A stretch of DNA of 64,000 nt from JAFAMS01 sp049520515 (GCA_049520515.1 JBEKPS010000001.1:1-64000); one strand, 5' to 3'; shown: positions 33,449 through 41,417, counted from the stretch's first letter. Program-made: numbers and translations. The notes: generated by a model not told the origin, from the letters alone.

Positions 33449-34093
33449 ATGCAAGCCATGCCACAAGCTTCGCAGTCGATCGAATCCCTTCTCGGCACTC
33501 GTGGAATCGTTCATATCTATAAGAAAAAGCACGCCATTTACCCGCAAGGGGACGGCGCTGAATCAGTCTTCTACCTGCAAGAAGGCAAAGTCCAACTCAG
33601 CATTCTATCGACGCGCGGTAAGGAAGCGATCATCGCGGTTCTCGATGAGGGCAGTTTTTTCGGCGAGGAATGCCTAGCGGGGCAGCCCTTCAGGATGGCG
33701 CGGGCAACGGCGTTAACGCCCTGCAAAGTGCTCGAGGTCAAGAAGAAAACGATGGTCTCTCTGGTTCGCTCCAAGCCGGAATTTTCAGCGATCTTCTTAG
33801 CGCACTTACTCTCGCGCAATATCCGCATCCAGGAAGATCTCGTCGATCAGCTCTTCAATTCCAGCGAAAAGCGCTTAGCTCGTATTCTGCTGCTCCTTGC
33901 CAACTTTGGGAAAGAGGGCAAGCCAGAGACGGTGATTCCCGCCATCAGTCAAGAGACGCTCGCCGAAATGATCGGGACGACGCGCTCGAGGGTGAGCGGA
34001 TTCATGAACAAGTTCCGCAAGCTCGGGTTCATCGAGTACAACGGCCACCTCAACGTTCACTCGTCGTTGTTGAACGTCATCCTGCATGATTAA
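33449..34093 (+). CDS. Crp/Fnr family transcription regulator, paralogue B
   Basis: About 214 residues. The cyclic-nucleotide-binding roll (YPQGDGAESVFYLQEGKVQLSILS, FGEECLAGQPFRMARATALTPC) and winged helix (SQETLAEMIGTTRSRVSGFMNKFRKLGFIEYNG) are very close to paralogue A; the last 90 residues differ at only about a dozen positions. No Cys cluster is present. The start is uncertain: TTG 33434, ATG 33449 or ATG 33458; alignment with paralogue A favours one of the ATGs. It carries a shared motif in its own promoter, so autoregulation is plausible. The hybrid kinase gene starts 4 bases after its stop. Confidence 0.92.
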   Translation: MQAMPQASQSIESLLGTRGIVHIYKKKHAIYPQGDGAESVFYLQEGKVQLSILSTRGKEAIIAVLDEGSFFGEECLAGQPFRMARATALTPCKVLEVKKKTMVSLVRSKPEFSAIFLAHLLSRNIRIQEDLVDQLFNSSEKRLARILLLLANFGKEGKPETVIPAISQETLAEMIGTTRSRVSGFMNKFRKLGFIEYNGHLNVHSSLLNVILHD

Positions 34094-34096
34094 GTC

Positions 34097-36022
34097 GTGA
34101 TTCCACCCGTAAGGGGTGAGCTCGACGAGCTGCGCCAGATCATTCTCGAACTCACCGGCGCGAATTCCGAGCTCGAACTTCGACTCGAGCACACGAGTGC
34201 CGAGCTGAAGCGGCGTCTCGCCGAGCGGACGATTGAACGCGATGACGTGGCCCGAGACGAAGCCATCACCGAGCTGGCGCGCACCAATGCGGAGCTGAAG
34301 CAGCGCCTCGCCGAGCGGACGATCGAACGCGACGATGTCGCGCGAGACGAGGCTATTACCGAGCTGGCGCGCACCAACGCCGAACTGAAGCAGCGCCTCG
34401 CCGAGCGGACGATCGAACGTGACGATGTGGCTCGCGACGAAGCTTTAACGGAACTGGCGCGAACGAACATGGCGCAGTTTGCCGCCGAAGACTCCGGTCG
34501 TGCAAAAACGGCGTTCTTGGCGGCCATGAGTCACGAGCTCCGCACGCCGATGAACGCGATCGCCGGCATGACCGAGCTGCTCGCGCTTACGCAACTCGAT
34601 CGCGAACAGCACGAGATGCTCGCGCTCATTCTCGAATCCGCCAGCGGTCTTCTCCGCGTCATCGACGATATTCTCGACTTTTCCAAGATCGAGGCCGGAA
34701 TGCTGCACCTGGAGCGTACGCCGTACGCACCGGCTGTTGTCGTCGAAACGGTCGTACAAACGCTCAAGCTGTTGGCAACCAATAAGGGGCTCAAGCTCGA
34801 AGCGTTGATCGACGCGCCTATCCCTTGGTGTCATGGCGATCCGTATCGATTCCGACAGATCCTCTTTAATCTGATCGGCAACGCCCTCAAGTTCACGGAG
34901 CACGGCGAGGTTGCCGTTCGCTTGAGTCACGTGGCAAAAGCCGATAAGCAGATCGCGCTGCAGCTTGCCGTCACGGACACCGGAATCGGCATCCCGCTCG
35001 AGGTGCAAGAAAAGCTCTTCACTCCGTTCGCACAAGGCGATGAGTCGACGAGCCGGCGCTTCGGCGGTACCGGTCTCGGGCTCTCGATTTGCCAGCGTCT
35101 CGCCGAGGCTATGGGCGGCCGGATTAGCATCGAATCCACGCCCGGACATGGAGCGACGTTTCTGGTCGAGCTTACGCTCGACGTTTCGGACGTTGCGAGC
35201 GAAGCAGCATCGGCCTTGACCGTCGTCCCGACGGCACCGAAGCTTATGGATTTCCCGAATGTCCGCGTTCTCGTTGCCGAAGATCAACCGGCTGGACGGA
35301 ACGTGATACGCCGGCAGCTCTCAAAGCTGAATATCAAACCGACGATCGTGAACGATGGCCAAGAAGCGTACGCCGCATACTTAGCCGGACCGTTCGATTT
35401 GCTGATCACCGATTGTCACATGCCGAACGTCAACGGCTTTGAACTGACCCGGATGATCCGGCGACACGAACAGGGTCGATCCGTCCATCTTCCGATTTTG
35501 GCGCTTACCGCGAATGCACTCCAGGGCGAAGCGGAATTTTGTTTTGCGGCTGGCATGGATACCTACGTTCTCAAGCCGGCCAGTCTTGCACAACTTTCGC
35601 AGAAAATCGGCGGACTTCTCGGTGCCGGTTCGCTGAAATCTCTGGCCAAAACAGCCGAACCGGGGCAGACGCGTCCAGTCGACTTCCTGGCGCTGGCGGA
35701 GTTGGTCGGCGAAGACGACGAGATGGAATTGCAATCGATTGTCGTCGAGTATCTGACGACGTCCGAGCCGACATTCGAAAAAGCACGGGAAGCGCTCGAA
35801 CGGCGAGACATGGTCGAATTGGCCGAAGCCGGTCATGCCGGCAAAGGATCGGCCTTAAACGTCTGTGCCGGTCCGCTCGCAAGTGCCTGGAGAGGACTGG
35901 AACAATCCGCTCGCGATCGAGATCTGAATCTCGCTGCGCGCAACATGGACGAACTCGAGTCGCGGTTTCGCGAACTCAAGACAGAAATAGGACTGACATC
36001 AGCCAATGGAACGGACGGATAA
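34097..36022 (+). CDS. Hybrid sensor histidine kinase with receiver and HPt domains
   Basis: A 641-residue soluble kinase. Residues 1-125 are a coiled coil containing three near-identical 30-residue repeats. Then follow HisKA (AAMSHELRTPMNAIAG, phospho-His near 144), HATPase (NLIGNALKFTEHG, DTGIGI, GGTGLGLSI), a receiver (LVAEDQPAGR, phospho-Asp in LLITDCHMP near 439, Lys in YVLKPAS) and a C-terminal HPt domain (AEAGHAGKGSA, His near 578). It has no membrane helix or obvious sensor domain, so the signal is probably internal or delivered by a partner. GTG start, 3 bases after the Crp stop. The phosphorelay would pass to the following receiver protein. Confidence 0.92.
   Translation: MIPPVRGELDELRQIILELTGANSELELRLEHTSAELKRRLAERTIERDDVARDEAITELARTNAELKQRLAERTIERDDVARDEAITELARTNAELKQRLAERTIERDDVARDEALTELARTNMAQFAAEDSGRAKTAFLAAMSHELRTPMNAIAGMTELLALTQLDREQHEMLALILESASGLLRVIDDILDFSKIEAGMLHLERTPYAPAVVVETVVQTLKLLATNKGLKLEALIDAPIPWCHGDPYRFRQILFNLIGNALKFTEHGEVAVRLSHVAKADKQIALQLAVTDTGIGIPLEVQEKLFTPFAQGDESTSRRFGGTGLGLSICQRLAEAMGGRISIESTPGHGATFLVELTLDVSDVASEAASALTVVPTAPKLMDFPNVRVLVAEDQPAGRNVIRRQLSKLNIKPTIVNDGQEAYAAYLAGPFDLLITDCHMPNVNGFELTRMIRRHEQGRSVHLPILALTANALQGEAEFCFAAGMDTYVLKPASLAQLSQKIGGLLGAGSLKSLAKTAEPGQTRPVDFLALAELVGEDDEMELQSIVVEYLTTSEPTFEKAREALERRDMVELAEAGHAGKGSALNVCAGPLASAWRGLEQSARDRDLNLAARNMDELESRFRELKTEIGLTSANGTDG
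34199..34468 (+). repeat. Three tandem 90-bp repeats inside the kinase gene
   Basis: Three in-frame units (34199-34288, 34289-34378, 34379-34468) each encode 30 residues of coiled coil, starting AELK(Q/R)RLAERTIERDDVA. Most differences between units are synonymous, which points to recent amplification or gene conversion. Copy number may vary between strains. Confidence 0.9.
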
Positions 36023-36023
36023 G

Positions 36024-36725
36024 ATGGGCGCAGCAGATCGATTAGCGAATCGCTATTTCCTCGTCGTCGACGATGAGGAATTCATTCGGGTCCTTATTGT
36101 TCGCTTCTTGAAACAAGCCGGCGCCGCCGGTGTCGTCGAGGCGGCCGACGGATTGCAAGCAATCGATGAAATCGGCAAGTCCGACATGACCTTCGATGCG
36201 GTCATCACCGACATCAAGATGCGCGGGATGAATGGACTCGAGCTGCTGAGGGCGATTCGTTGCGGCGCGGGCGGCCTCAAGCGAAACACGCCGGTCCTCG
36301 TGTTGACGGCGCACGCCGAGGCCGAACACGTTGCGGGAGCGCTGGCGCTCGACGCCGATGCTTTCGTTGTGAAGCCGGTTGGTCGCGAGCCGCTGATCGA
36401 TCGGGTCGTTCGCGTTCTCGAGCGGACTGTTCCTATTCAGCCCGTGGAAACCTATGGCCCGACTCCGACGACCAAGTTGCCGGTGAATGCGCGGCCCTCG
36501 CCCGATGGTATCGTCAAAGAAATTCCACTCGGCCTAGTAAAAGAAAACTCGATTCTCACACAAGACATTCACATCGGAAATCCCGAGATGCTGCTCGTTG
36601 CCGCACCGGTAATTTTGACGAAAGCCATGCTCGACCGGCTCAAAGATCTCGGTCAACTCCATGACGGCGCGCAGTTATCTGTGGTCGAGCCGCGCTTTAT
36701 TCCAGCGGCGCCAATTCCGGCATAA
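36024..36725 (+). CDS. Response regulator with receiver and unclassified C-terminal region
   Basis: About 233 residues. Residues 10-130 are a receiver (FLVVDDEEFIR, phospho-Asp in AVITDIKM, Thr in LVLTAHA, Lys in FVVKPVG). The remainder (about 145-230) is not a DNA-binding domain I recognise. It contains PLGLVKENSILTQDIHIGNPEMLLVAAPVILTKAMLDRLKDLGQLHDGAQLSVVEP, which resembles the small beta-helix segment seen after HD-GYP or PilZ-like regulators ('dll...g.lLl..g..ltem.l.rL'). An in-frame ATG at 36006 lies inside the kinase gene; 36024 follows its stop directly. Partner of the preceding kinase. Confidence 0.82.
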   Translation: MGAADRLANRYFLVVDDEEFIRVLIVRFLKQAGAAGVVEAADGLQAIDEIGKSDMTFDAVITDIKMRGMNGLELLRAIRCGAGGLKRNTPVLVLTAHAEAEHVAGALALDADAFVVKPVGREPLIDRVVRVLERTVPIQPVETYGPTPTTKLPVNARPSPDGIVKEIPLGLVKENSILTQDIHIGNPEMLLVAAPVILTKAMLDRLKDLGQLHDGAQLSVVEPRFIPAAPIPA

Positions 36726-36727
36726 CA

Positions 36728-36745
36728 GTCTCCTTCTATACAGAT
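36728..36745 (+). promoter_or_regulatory. Shared GTCTC..ACAGA motif, copy 5
   Basis: GTCTCCTTCTATACAGAT, 37 bases upstream of the desaturase start, directly after the response-regulator stop. It suggests a separate internal promoter or operator for the desaturase genes. Confidence 0.4.
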
Positions 36746-36781
36746 TTCTCGCTCGAACCCACGTAGAATCGGGGGGAGACA

Positions 36782-37642
36782 ATGAGCGTGAACACCTGGG
36801 AATCCAAGACCGGCCGCGCCCCCAGGTGGATCACGTTCACGGGCCTCGCTGTCGTACATCTCGGGGCGCTCTGCGCGTTCATTCCGGGGACGTTCACGTG
36901 GAGCGCTTTTTTTGTCATGATTGCGCTCTACTACGTGACGGGCGCGTGGGGTATCTCACTTGGATATCACCGGCTGCTGACGCACCGCAGTTTGAAGCTG
37001 CGCAAGCCGCTCGAATATGTAGTCGCACTGCTCGGCGTATTAGCTCTGCAAGGTGGCCCGATCGAATGGGTATCGACGCATCGCGCACACCACGCGCACA
37101 CTGACAAAGCCGGCGATCCGCATGACATTCATCGCGGACTGCTTTGGAGTCACTTCCAGTGGCTCTATCGTCCTAATGATGCGCGGCTCTCGACTGAGGA
37201 GCAGCAACGCATCACACCCGACCTCGCCGGAGATCCGTTCTACCGCTTCCTTGAGAAGACGTACGTTCTGTGGACGATCGCGCTCGCGATCGTGTTATTT
37301 GCGATTGGTGGATGGTCGTGGGTCATCTGGGGAATCTTCGTTCGAATCGTACTCACGTATCACATTACGTGGCTGGTCAACAGCGCCGCGCATCATAGCG
37401 GCTATCGAACGTTCAACACTGGCGATGAGTCGACGAACAATTGGTGGGTCGCGCTCCTCGGCTGGGGTGAGGGCTGGCACAACAACCATCACGCTTTTCC
37501 GTTCTCCGCCCGCCATGGGTTGCGTTGGTTCGAGTTCGACGCGACATGGTTGACGGTCAAGGTGCTGGCTTGGATGAAGATTGCTCGCGACGTTAGAGTG
37601 CCGACGCCGGTAATGATCCAGCGTCTGAAGCGCCTTGAATGA
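36782..37642 (+). CDS. Membrane fatty-acid (acyl-CoA delta-9 type) desaturase
   Basis: A 286-residue di-iron membrane desaturase. The three His boxes are HRLLTH (62-67), HRAHH (99-103) and HNNHH (233-237), and four membrane helices are arranged in two pairs. It introduces a double bond into saturated acyl chains and so controls membrane fluidity. GGGGGGAG precedes the ATG. It overlaps the STAS gene by ATGA. The position after a two-component pair recalls DesK/DesR control of the Bacillus desaturase, though the proteins are not related to those. Confidence 0.93.
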   Translation: MSVNTWESKTGRAPRWITFTGLAVVHLGALCAFIPGTFTWSAFFVMIALYYVTGAWGISLGYHRLLTHRSLKLRKPLEYVVALLGVLALQGGPIEWVSTHRAHHAHTDKAGDPHDIHRGLLWSHFQWLYRPNDARLSTEEQQRITPDLAGDPFYRFLEKTYVLWTIALAIVLFAIGGWSWVIWGIFVRIVLTYHITWLVNSAAHHSGYRTFNTGDESTNNWWVALLGWGEGWHNNHHAFPFSARHGLRWFEFDATWLTVKVLAWMKIARDVRVPTPVMIQRLKRLE

Positions 37643-37974
37643 TCGACGGGCTCGAGGTTCCTGCCGTCGTCTTCTTGGCTCACGGTGACCTCTCTACTCC
37701 GGACAACATGCGATCGGCATTCGCTCGGCTACATGATGCGAACGTCGCAATAATAGATTGCTCGGACGGCGAGCATTTAGACTTCAATTTTTTATTGCAA
37801 CTTACCAAACTACGAAACCACATGTGGATGCGAAACGGAGAAGTGCGTCTCGTCGTACATTCGGAGGACGCCCGTCGAACGCTCGCTGTGACCGGATTGG
37901 ACAGTACGTTCGCGATCTTCGAAAGCATTAGCGATGCTGAATACGGAAGGGATCATCGAATTGCCGGAATTTAG
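37639..37974 (+). CDS. STAS-like domain protein
   Basis: A 111-residue protein with the alternating strand/helix pattern of anti-sigma-factor antagonists: VPAVVFLAHGDL, NVAIIDCSDGEHLDFNFLLQLTKLRNHMW, GEVRLVVHSEDARRTLAVTGLDSTFAIFESISDA. The usual phosphorylatable Ser in the 'D-S-S-G' loop is replaced around CSDGEHLDFNFL, so it may not be regulated by phosphorylation, although two Ser/Thr neighbours exist. Coupled to the desaturase gene by ATGA. Confidence 0.72.
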   Translation: MIDGLEVPAVVFLAHGDLSTPDNMRSAFARLHDANVAIIDCSDGEHLDFNFLLQLTKLRNHMWMRNGEVRLVVHSEDARRTLAVTGLDSTFAIFESISDAEYGRDHRIAGI

Positions 37975-37975
37975 A

Positions 37976-38503
37976 ATGCCAGAGCAGCACCTTCGCTTGA
38001 TCACTTCTAAACAAGACAACCGAAGAGACCGAGTCGATGAGCACATCGATATCGACTGTCCGTCCTCGATCGTGCTCCGGAGCCTTGAGCAGTACTTCCG
38101 CATTCACGGTCATATCCTCGAGCTGACCTTCCCCGATAAAGATGGGGCAGATCCCGAAGCATTAGCGCTCATACGCACGGTCAACGTCGATGTCGAGGCT
38201 CACCCGACGAGAACGTTCCTCGGGCGTCATGATGACCGCTTGGATATCCGCTGGCATTCTGCGAACGACTTACGCCTCAGCTTCGCAGGTAGATTCACGA
38301 TTCGGCCGCTCGGGAGCAAAACGGAGCTCACGCTCAAGGGTCGATACGACCCGCCTTTTCTCGCTCTCGAGGCCATGTTTCATTCCGTCTTCGAGGACAG
38401 CGCTGCTCACGCTATAACTCGCGCATTACTGGAACGGCTCAAGACCATGCTCGAGACGGAAAACGCCGTAACCCTCGGGCCACGGCGCTTTCCGTTCACG
38501 TAG
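37976..38503 (+). CDS. SRPBCC-like (START superfamily) protein
   Basis: About 175 residues. The pattern HIDIDCPSSIVLRSLEQYF, long beta-strands, then TELTLKGRYDPPFLALEAMFHSVFEDSAAHAITRALLERLKTML fits the helix-grip fold (START/polyketide cyclase-like). The C-terminal helix motif is shared with the protein at 54361. The start at ATG 37976 follows the STAS stop directly; ATG 37934 would overlap by 41 bases. Lipid or hydrophobic ligand binding would suit the desaturase operon, but this is inference. Confidence 0.6.
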   Translation: MPEQHLRLITSKQDNRRDRVDEHIDIDCPSSIVLRSLEQYFRIHGHILELTFPDKDGADPEALALIRTVNVDVEAHPTRTFLGRHDDRLDIRWHSANDLRLSFAGRFTIRPLGSKTELTLKGRYDPPFLALEAMFHSVFEDSAAHAITRALLERLKTMLETENAVTLGPRRFPFT

Positions 38504-38516
38504 ATGCGTCCCTAGT

Positions 38517-39632
38517 TTATTGGACGCGCAGGTTTTCCCGGAAAGGCGTCGCGGCCGCGCCGGTTTCCTGGTCCGTCGAGTGGATGACCATGAGAAGGTT
38601 GGAACCGCCTGCGGCTCCCATATCGATCCTCTGCGAGAAGTAGCCGTTGCTGTCAGCGCTCAGCTCCATCTGCATGGTGCTGTTTTGCTGCCAGCCGCCA
38701 TTATCTTGACGTCCGATAATTGCACCCATCGAATTCGACTGCGCTTCGTTGGAAGAGCCAATCTGAATGACGACCGCAGCGTTCGGTGACGTGTGGCCGG
38801 TGACGGTAAACCGGTTGGAAACCATCGCGTCGGATCCTGGTCTAACGTTGTCAATCGACGTATTCCTCGAGTTGGATCCTGACGAGAATTCCCACGAGCG
38901 ATCGAAGGACTGGCCTGAGGCGTCCACGCCGGTGACCCGGATCGTGTGACTTCCGGCTTCGAGTGCATTTTGCGGGGCGTAGGCGATTCCGCCTGGCGAG
39001 CGTGTCGCATTCTGCGTCACGTCGACGCGGTCAACGTACACTCTGAGCGAATTCGGATCAGCTCTGCGTTCCCCGAAAAATGCTTCAATGGTTGGGCGGC
39101 GAGAATTTACGGTCGAGCCGCGACCCGGTGTCACGCTCTGCAGCGACAGTTCATTGTCATTGCGAGCGACCGGTGTAATCGTCTCGTTCCTGGGGCTCAT
39201 CGCGTTCATCGTGATGGCGACTTGATTGTTGTTGCCGTCGTAGTTCACATGGGCGCCAAGCGCTTGCGAAATAAAACGCAGCGGAACATAGGTTGAGGCA
39301 CCAATGATGAAGGGTGCTACATCAATCGTCTGTTGCTGACCGTCGACTGTAGCTTGCTGTGAGCCGACGCGCAAAGAGATCGCGTGGCCGCGGCTGGTGG
39401 CGTTGATATTTCCATTGTCATAAACGACGGTTGCGCCGAGGTTCTCAAAGACGCCCCGGAGCGGAACGAAGACGCGGCCCGTGCGCTCAGTGGGTGCGGG
39501 GCTGAGATTGACGGTTGAACCGTTTACCGTGACGGTAACGGGACCGTCGGCAAGTGCCGGATGAAGACCGGCACTCGCTATAACCAGTGCGCCGGCGATC
39601 GCCGATAAGTGTTGGATTCGTAATAGTTGCAT
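38517..39632 (-). CDS. Exported stalk-domain protein with Ig-like C-terminal domains
   Basis: A 371-residue exported protein. The signal peptide ends near LADG. Two copper-amine-oxidase-N-like stalk units follow (VFVPLRGVFENLGATVVYDNGNINA; YVPLRFISQALGAHVNYDGNNNQVAI, about 50-140), then a Ser/Asn-rich linker and two beta-sandwich domains with SLQSVTPGRGSTVNSRRPTIEAFF and RPGSDAMVSNRFTVTGHTSP, like the bacterial Ig-like domains seen in surface proteins. It lacks the barrel of the other stalk protein. ATG at 39632 follows a TAGCGT box by six bases. Confidence 0.8.
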   Translation of the reverse strand: MQLLRIQHLSAIAGALVIASAGLHPALADGPVTVTVNGSTVNLSPAPTERTGRVFVPLRGVFENLGATVVYDNGNINATSRGHAISLRVGSQQATVDGQQQTIDVAPFIIGASTYVPLRFISQALGAHVNYDGNNNQVAITMNAMSPRNETITPVARNDNELSLQSVTPGRGSTVNSRRPTIEAFFGERRADPNSLRVYVDRVDVTQNATRSPGGIAYAPQNALEAGSHTIRVTGVDASGQSFDRSWEFSSGSNSRNTSIDNVRPGSDAMVSNRFTVTGHTSPNAAVVIQIGSSNEAQSNSMGAIIGRQDNGGWQQNSTMQMELSADSNGYFSQRIDMGAAGGSNLLMVIHSTDQETGAAATPFRENLRVQ

Positions 39633-39638
39633 GCGCAA

Positions 39639-39644
39639 ACGCTA
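39639..39644 (-). promoter_or_regulatory. Candidate -10 (TAGCGT) for a leaderless transcript
   Basis: TAGCGT on the minus strand ends six bases before the ATG of the stalk protein at 39632. It is the same box and spacing as before the stalk/barrel gene at 26346. No ribosome binding site is present. Confidence 0.4.
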
Positions 39645-39678
39645 ACAGGTTCAGCTGCGGGATGCTGAGCAAGACCGA

Positions 39679-39975
39679 TCAAGTCCGGATTTCATAGTCC
39701 GGTAAAGCAGACTGACCGAGTGGGTGGTTCGCCGTTCGATAGATCTGGTTTCCTCGCATCACGTACTCCGCCAATCCCGGAGAGCCGGCTGGATGGGCGA
39801 GCGTTCGAACGAATTTTCCTGCGAGAACATCGTATTGCGCAACGCTCGATGGTCCGTCCGGATGCGACGCCGTACGATAGATCTTCGTCCGCCGGATCTC
39901 GTAATCAGGTAATCCGGAAAAGCCCTTCGGATTTGTTGCCGTCCGGTAAAGTTTGCGCATCGGTCCGAGTATCAC
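39679..39975 (-). CDS. Small protein made of four 23-residue repeats
   Basis: 98 residues forming four successive 23-residue units, beginning at residues 7, 30, 53 and 76, of the pattern KxYRTxxHPxGxxxxPxYEIR. Each unit starts with (K/Q)(L/I/F)(Y/V)RT and ends with Y(E/D/V)(I/V)xxx. The units look like beta-hairpins that could close a small propeller or barrel. No signal peptide. The GTG start at 39975 has GAGG eight bases upstream; ATG at 39960 is an alternative. It was not recognised as a named family. Confidence 0.65.
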   Translation of the reverse strand: MILGPMRKLYRTATNPKGFSGLPDYEIRRTKIYRTASHPDGPSSVAQYDVLAGKFVRTLAHPAGSPGLAEYVMRGNQIYRTANHPLGQSALPDYEIRT

Positions 39976-40061
39976 ATGATGCGCCTCGTAGAGGCTGTTC
40001 AGTTCGGGACAGACGTCTGCGACGGTCCCTGGTAGCCTCAGGTCAGAAAACGGGGGTCCTC

Positions 40062-40892
40062 ATGGACATTTCCTCTTCTGGCATTGGCTGGGACACGCTC
40101 GTCCTCGATAAACACCAAAGCGCTTCCAGCCGCACAACGACCCTTTTGCACGACGAACATCCCCCCGCGGACGCAGAGGCGCTGACGCTGATTTCCTCGT
40201 TCCTGCGCGCCTCGTTTCCGCCGGCGCTGCCGGAGGTCGAGGGGCTTGAATTTGAGGCTCTCTACTTATCGTGCGGTGGCCATATCATCGGTGGCGATTG
40301 GTACGATGCGGTGGCGTTGCCCGACGGTTCGGTAGCCGTCTCGCTCGGGGACGTGACGGGTCACGGCGCAGAAGCTGCGGTGTTAATGGGGAAGCTTCGT
40401 TACAGCATGCGGGTCGTAACTCTGCGAGCGAACGCGCTTGAATCGGGGAGTCCGGGGTCGGTTTTGCAAAGCGTTGAAGACGGTCTTCGCACCGAACATC
40501 CCGAGGCGAGCGCGACCGCGTTCCTCGGAATCATCTCACCGGACCGCACGCACATGCACTACGCAAGCGCGGGACATCCTCCGCCACTCCTCGCGAAGAC
40601 GTCGGGCGAAACGGCTTGGCTGGAATCGGGCGAGATGCCGCTCGGTTGGGGAAGTGATCTTCTGCGGGGCGATCACGTCGTCGATCTCACGGGAGCCTGG
40701 GGCCTCTTCCTCTATAGCGACGGCGTCATCGAGGCGGGCCGGGACATCGTTCAAGGACTCGAACGCCTTCGGAAAGCGGTCGAACATCCTGACACGCGGG
40801 GCGTCAAGGATCTGCTCCCTCGGCTCGTTGAGCAATCGCTCGTTGCACCGCCGCACGACGACATCGCTATGCTTGCGGTAACCTTCGGCTAA
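40062..40892 (+). CDS. PP2C-type (SpoIIE/RsbU domain) serine phosphatase
   Basis: A 276-residue phosphatase of the same class as that at 15777. A short N-terminal helix region precedes EVEGLEFEALYLSCGGHIIGGDWYDAVALPDG, SLGDVTGHGAEAA, YASAGHPPPLL, YSDGVIEAG and PHDDIAMLAV, the acidic metal sites of PP2C. ATG 40062 follows a GGGGG run. Upstream in-frame codons overlap the convergent repeat protein and are not credible. An ACAGAC hexamer (40009-40014) within GACAGACGTCTG lies upstream. Likely target: a STAS protein such as that at 42231. Confidence 0.87.
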   Translation: MDISSSGIGWDTLVLDKHQSASSRTTTLLHDEHPPADAEALTLISSFLRASFPPALPEVEGLEFEALYLSCGGHIIGGDWYDAVALPDGSVAVSLGDVTGHGAEAAVLMGKLRYSMRVVTLRANALESGSPGSVLQSVEDGLRTEHPEASATAFLGIISPDRTHMHYASAGHPPPLLAKTSGETAWLESGEMPLGWGSDLLRGDHVVDLTGAWGLFLYSDGVIEAGRDIVQGLERLRKAVEHPDTRGVKDLLPRLVEQSLVAPPHDDIAMLAVTFG

Positions 40893-40927
40893 AGCTGGTC
40901 GAATTTGACCAGACATTCTCTTGCTAG

Positions 40928-40941
40928 CCTGGTAGCGTCAG
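40928..40941 (+). promoter_or_regulatory. Candidate -10 element before the small exported protein
   Basis: CCTGGTAGCGTCAG, identical to 26350-26363 on the other strand. TAGCGT (40933-40938) lies nine bases before the ATG at 40948. An upstream palindrome, TGGTC...GACCA with TTGACC (40905-40910), may hold the -35 or an operator. Confidence 0.4.
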
Positions 40942-40947
40942 TCTACC

Positions 40948-41403
40948 ATGAACAAGAATTTTAAAATGACTGCGGCGATCGTCGCTGCCCTTTTCGCCAC
41001 AACGGCGCCAACTTTCGCGCAGATTGCGCCGAGCGACACGGGCGCCGGCACACAGCGCGGGACGCAAGAGATGAACAATTCCGGACAAGTCGGAACGGTG
41101 ACATTGTTCCGTCACGGCTCCACGACGGAAGTCGTCCTCAATATCAAATCAACCCGAGCGGGTCGCGAATCTGCGCGAATCTATCGCGGCAAGAGCTGCG
41201 AATCGTTGCAAGCCAATCGCAACTCGGCATATACGCTCAGCGATGTCGTCAACGGACGCAGTCGCACGAGGGTGAACGCGTCGGGAGCCAAGTTGCTCTC
41301 AGACAATTACGTCCTCATCATCCACGCCGGCACGTCCGGCACGGCTCTGCAGCATGAAGTCTCGTGCGGCCGTCTGGACTCTAGCGGCGGCGGAACGTCC
41401 TAA
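40948..41403 (+). CDS. Small exported protein, unknown
   Basis: A 151-residue protein with a signal peptide (MNKNFKMTAAIVAALFATTAPTFA). The mature chain is a beta-rich domain with two Cys residues probably disulfide-bonded (near residues 85 and 142). The pattern GTVTLFRHGSTTEVVLNIKS, SYTLSDVVNGRSRTRV, NYVLIIHAG resembles the fold of small periplasmic 'CHRD/superoxide-dismutase-like' domains, but metal ligands are missing. It is followed by a strong terminator, so it is a separate transcription unit. Confidence 0.65.
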   Translation: MNKNFKMTAAIVAALFATTAPTFAQIAPSDTGAGTQRGTQEMNNSGQVGTVTLFRHGSTTEVVLNIKSTRAGRESARIYRGKSCESLQANRNSAYTLSDVVNGRSRTRVNASGAKLLSDNYVLIIHAGTSGTALQHEVSCGRLDSSGGGTS

Positions 41404-41417
41404 ACGAAGTCCATCCG

